From Synergistaceae bacterium (GTDB lineage Bacteria > Synergistota > Synergistia > Synergistales > Aminobacteriaceae): 7,069 nt of DNA. The position numbers were made by a program, and so were the translations under genes. This document shows, piece after piece, positions 5,802 to 7,069 of this stretch (position 1 is the stretch's first letter; each line of letters begins with the position of its first letter). The DNA is taken from assembly GCA_009776565.1 (NCBI GenBank), contig WRNQ01000052.1, positions 1-7,069 on the forward strand, written 5' to 3'. The notes below the pieces were generated by a model. That model worked only from the letters and a program-made list of their open reading frames with translations. It did not search any database and was not told where the DNA came from.

Positions 5802-7069
5802 ATGATGAGTAACCTGAAAAGTATAGAGGAAGTGAATACAAGCAATATGAAAAACGAAAACGGCGTTATAAACAGGACTATTTTAGTTTGCTGCGGGCCT
5901 TGCTGTATAGCAAACGGCGGTCTTGAGGTGGCGGAATCGTTGCGGCGTGAACTCGAAGAGAGCAGCTCGGACGCCATTGTTGAAACTATTGTTAAACAAA
6001 CAGGCTGCGATGGTTTTTGCGAGAAGGGACCGGTTGTAAAGATAGTGCCCGATGACATTTCGTATTACAAAGTTAAGAAGGAAGACGCTCATGATATCGT
6101 TGCAAGCTTTGGCGGGGAGCCTGTTGAACGTTTGCTTTATAAAGATAAAGATGGTAAATCATATATCAGTAAAAGTAATATCCCATTCTATGCGTCTCAG
6201 CACAAAATTGCGCTTCGTAATATAGGGGAAATCAATCCTGATGAAATTGATGACTATCGTAAGCGCGGAGGTTATGAGGCGTTAAAAATGGCGCTTAACA
6301 TGACGCCGGACGAAATAATTAAAATTGTGGAAGCGTCAGGACTTCGCGGACGCGGAGGCGCAGGCTTTTATACAGGGCGAAAATGGCGCGGGTCGGCAAT
6401 AGTAAACGATTATCCCAAGTATGTTGTCTGTAATGGAGACGAGGGCGACCCGGGAGCGTTTATGGACCGTTCAATTCTTGAAGGCGACCCGCATACGGTG
6501 ATTGAAGGCATGGCTATTTGCGCTCTTGCAGTTGATTCAAACGAAGGGTTTTTGTACATCCGGGACGAATACCGGCTTGCCTTGAAATATGTCCAAAAGG
6601 CAATTAACGTAGCGGAAGCCGCCGGAATTTTAGGTGATTCTGTAATGGGCAGCGGGAAAAGACTAAAACTAAGCATTATCCGGGGAGGCGGCGCGTTTGT
6701 TTGCGGTGAAAGCACAGCCTTGATGACGTCAATTGAAGGCAATCGCGGCGAGCCGAGGGCAAGACCCCCGTTTTCAGTTGAAAAAGGCGTCTTCGCAAAA
6801 CCAACCGTTATGAACAATGTTGAAACATTCGCGAATATTCCGTTCATTATTGCCGGAGGCGCCGGAAAATTCCGGGAAATCGGTTTAGAGAACTCACCCG
6901 GCACAAAAGTTTTCGCGGTTGGGGGAAAAATAAACTATACCGGCCTCGTGGAAGTGCCGCTTGGAACAACAATCAGAAAAGTCATTTACGACATCTGCGG
7001 CGGTATTCCCCGAGGGAAGAAATTTAAAGCTGTCCAAACGGGCGGACCTTCCGGCGGATGTATACCTGA
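5802..7069 (+). CDS. NuoF/HndC/HydB-like NADH-binding flavoprotein subunit, 3'-truncated by window
   Basis: An uninterrupted frame of 422 codons runs off the right edge; the final two bases begin codon 423. Residues about 26-103 form an N-terminal thioredoxin-like [2Fe-2S] domain, C30-x4-C35 and C69-x3-C73, which hydrogenase-type subunits (HndC/HydB) have and plain NuoF lacks. The flavoprotein domain then shows the glycine-rich GLRGRGGAGF (180-189), NGDEGDPGAFMDRS (211-224) and GGGAFVCGESTALM (295-308), which bind FMN and NADH. RPPF and KPTVMNNVET (333-342) follow. The SLBB domain begins near 365 and reaches GGPSGGCIP at the edge. The [4Fe-4S] region and ferredoxin-like tail seen in HydB-type proteins would lie outside. 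Start: no SD is evident, but ATG 5802 directly follows the preceding stop; ATG 5805 is equally possible. Odd: the first motif has two extra cysteines (C31, C34), and GF-Y-TGRKW has Tyr where Pro is usual. Confidence 0.92.
   Translation, partial: MMSNLKSIEEVNTSNMKNENGVINRTILVCCGPCCIANGGLEVAESLRRELEESSSDAIVETIVKQTGCDGFCEKGPVVKIVPDDISYYKVKKEDAHDIVASFGGEPVERLLYKDKDGKSYISKSNIPFYASQHKIALRNIGEINPDEIDDYRKRGGYEALKMALNMTPDEIIKIVEASGLRGRGGAGFYTGRKWRGSAIVNDYPKYVVCNGDEGDPGAFMDRSILEGDPHTVIEGMAICALAVDSNEGFLYIRDEYRLALKYVQKAINVAEAAGILGDSVMGSGKRLKLSIIRGGGAFVCGESTALMTSIEGNRGEPRARPPFSVEKGVFAKPTVMNNVETFANIPFIIAGGAGKFREIGLENSPGTKVFAVGGKINYTGLVEVPLGTTIRKVIYDICGGIPRGKKFKAVQTGGPSGGCIP

Noticed and set aside
6410..6904. 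A 164-codon open frame antisense to the NuoF-like gene
   Set aside because: It lies wholly within a strongly conserved flavoprotein region, reads as low-information Pro/Ser/Ala-rich sequence and has no plausible start context. It is a shadow of the real gene.
5343..7069. Start of a complete respiratory complex I operon
   Set aside because: NuoA-D genes are absent upstream, and the F-type subunit carries an N-terminal thioredoxin-like [2Fe-2S] domain typical of hydrogenase-type homologues; the downstream genes are not visible, so this is the less likely reading, not an excluded one.

Overview
The window looks like the chromosome of an anaerobic, Gram-negative-type bacterium, perhaps from a poorly cultivated lineage. 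The evidence is a LpxL/HtrB-type lipid A acyltransferase (outer membrane), a type IV prepilin peptidase, a secreted beta-propeller and the start of an NADH-linked hydrogenase-type gene pair. Shine-Dalgarno sites are strong and GGAGG-like at most starts. I cannot name the taxon from sequence alone; the lineage remark is inference.

Layout: positions 1-218 hold no gene. They contain a short hairpin and a GC-rich tandem array with a 61-bp period and a palindromic core. From 219 to 3003 five genes are packed head to tail on the minus strand. In transcription order they encode methylmalonyl-CoA epimerase, a LpxL-like acyltransferase, a YqgF/RuvX-like nuclease-fold protein, a CheX-like phosphatase and the long-form ribosome hibernation factor HPF. 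Neighbours overlap or are separated by only a few bases, so this is very likely one operon. An 82-bp divergent intergenic region (3004-3085) carries a near-consensus sigma70 promoter for the plus strand. From 3086 to the window end five genes run on the plus strand: a zinc-ribbon/helix protein of YvyF type, a prepilin peptidase (PilD) overlapping it by 4 bp, an exported eight-bladed PQQ-type propeller, and a NuoE/HndA-like [2Fe-2S] subunit followed directly by a NuoF/HndC/HydB-like flavoprotein cut off by the window edge.

How they fit together: the right-hand pair is the NADH-oxidising half of an NAD(P)-linked hydrogenase or electron-bifurcating complex. The catalytic [FeFe]-hydrogenase subunit would be expected just downstream, outside the window. 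The PilD gene points to type IV pili or a type II secretion system elsewhere in the genome. The left-hand operon mixes propionate-pathway, envelope, RNA-processing, signalling and stationary-phase functions, and is most simply read as a housekeeping operon.

I found no clear new defence or mobile system. The most noteworthy observations are the extra cysteines (C-C-G-P-C-C) in the first iron-sulphur motif of the NuoF-like protein, the palindromic 61-bp tandem array, the CheX gene with no chemotaxis neighbours, and the zinc-ribbon protein translationally coupled to pilD.
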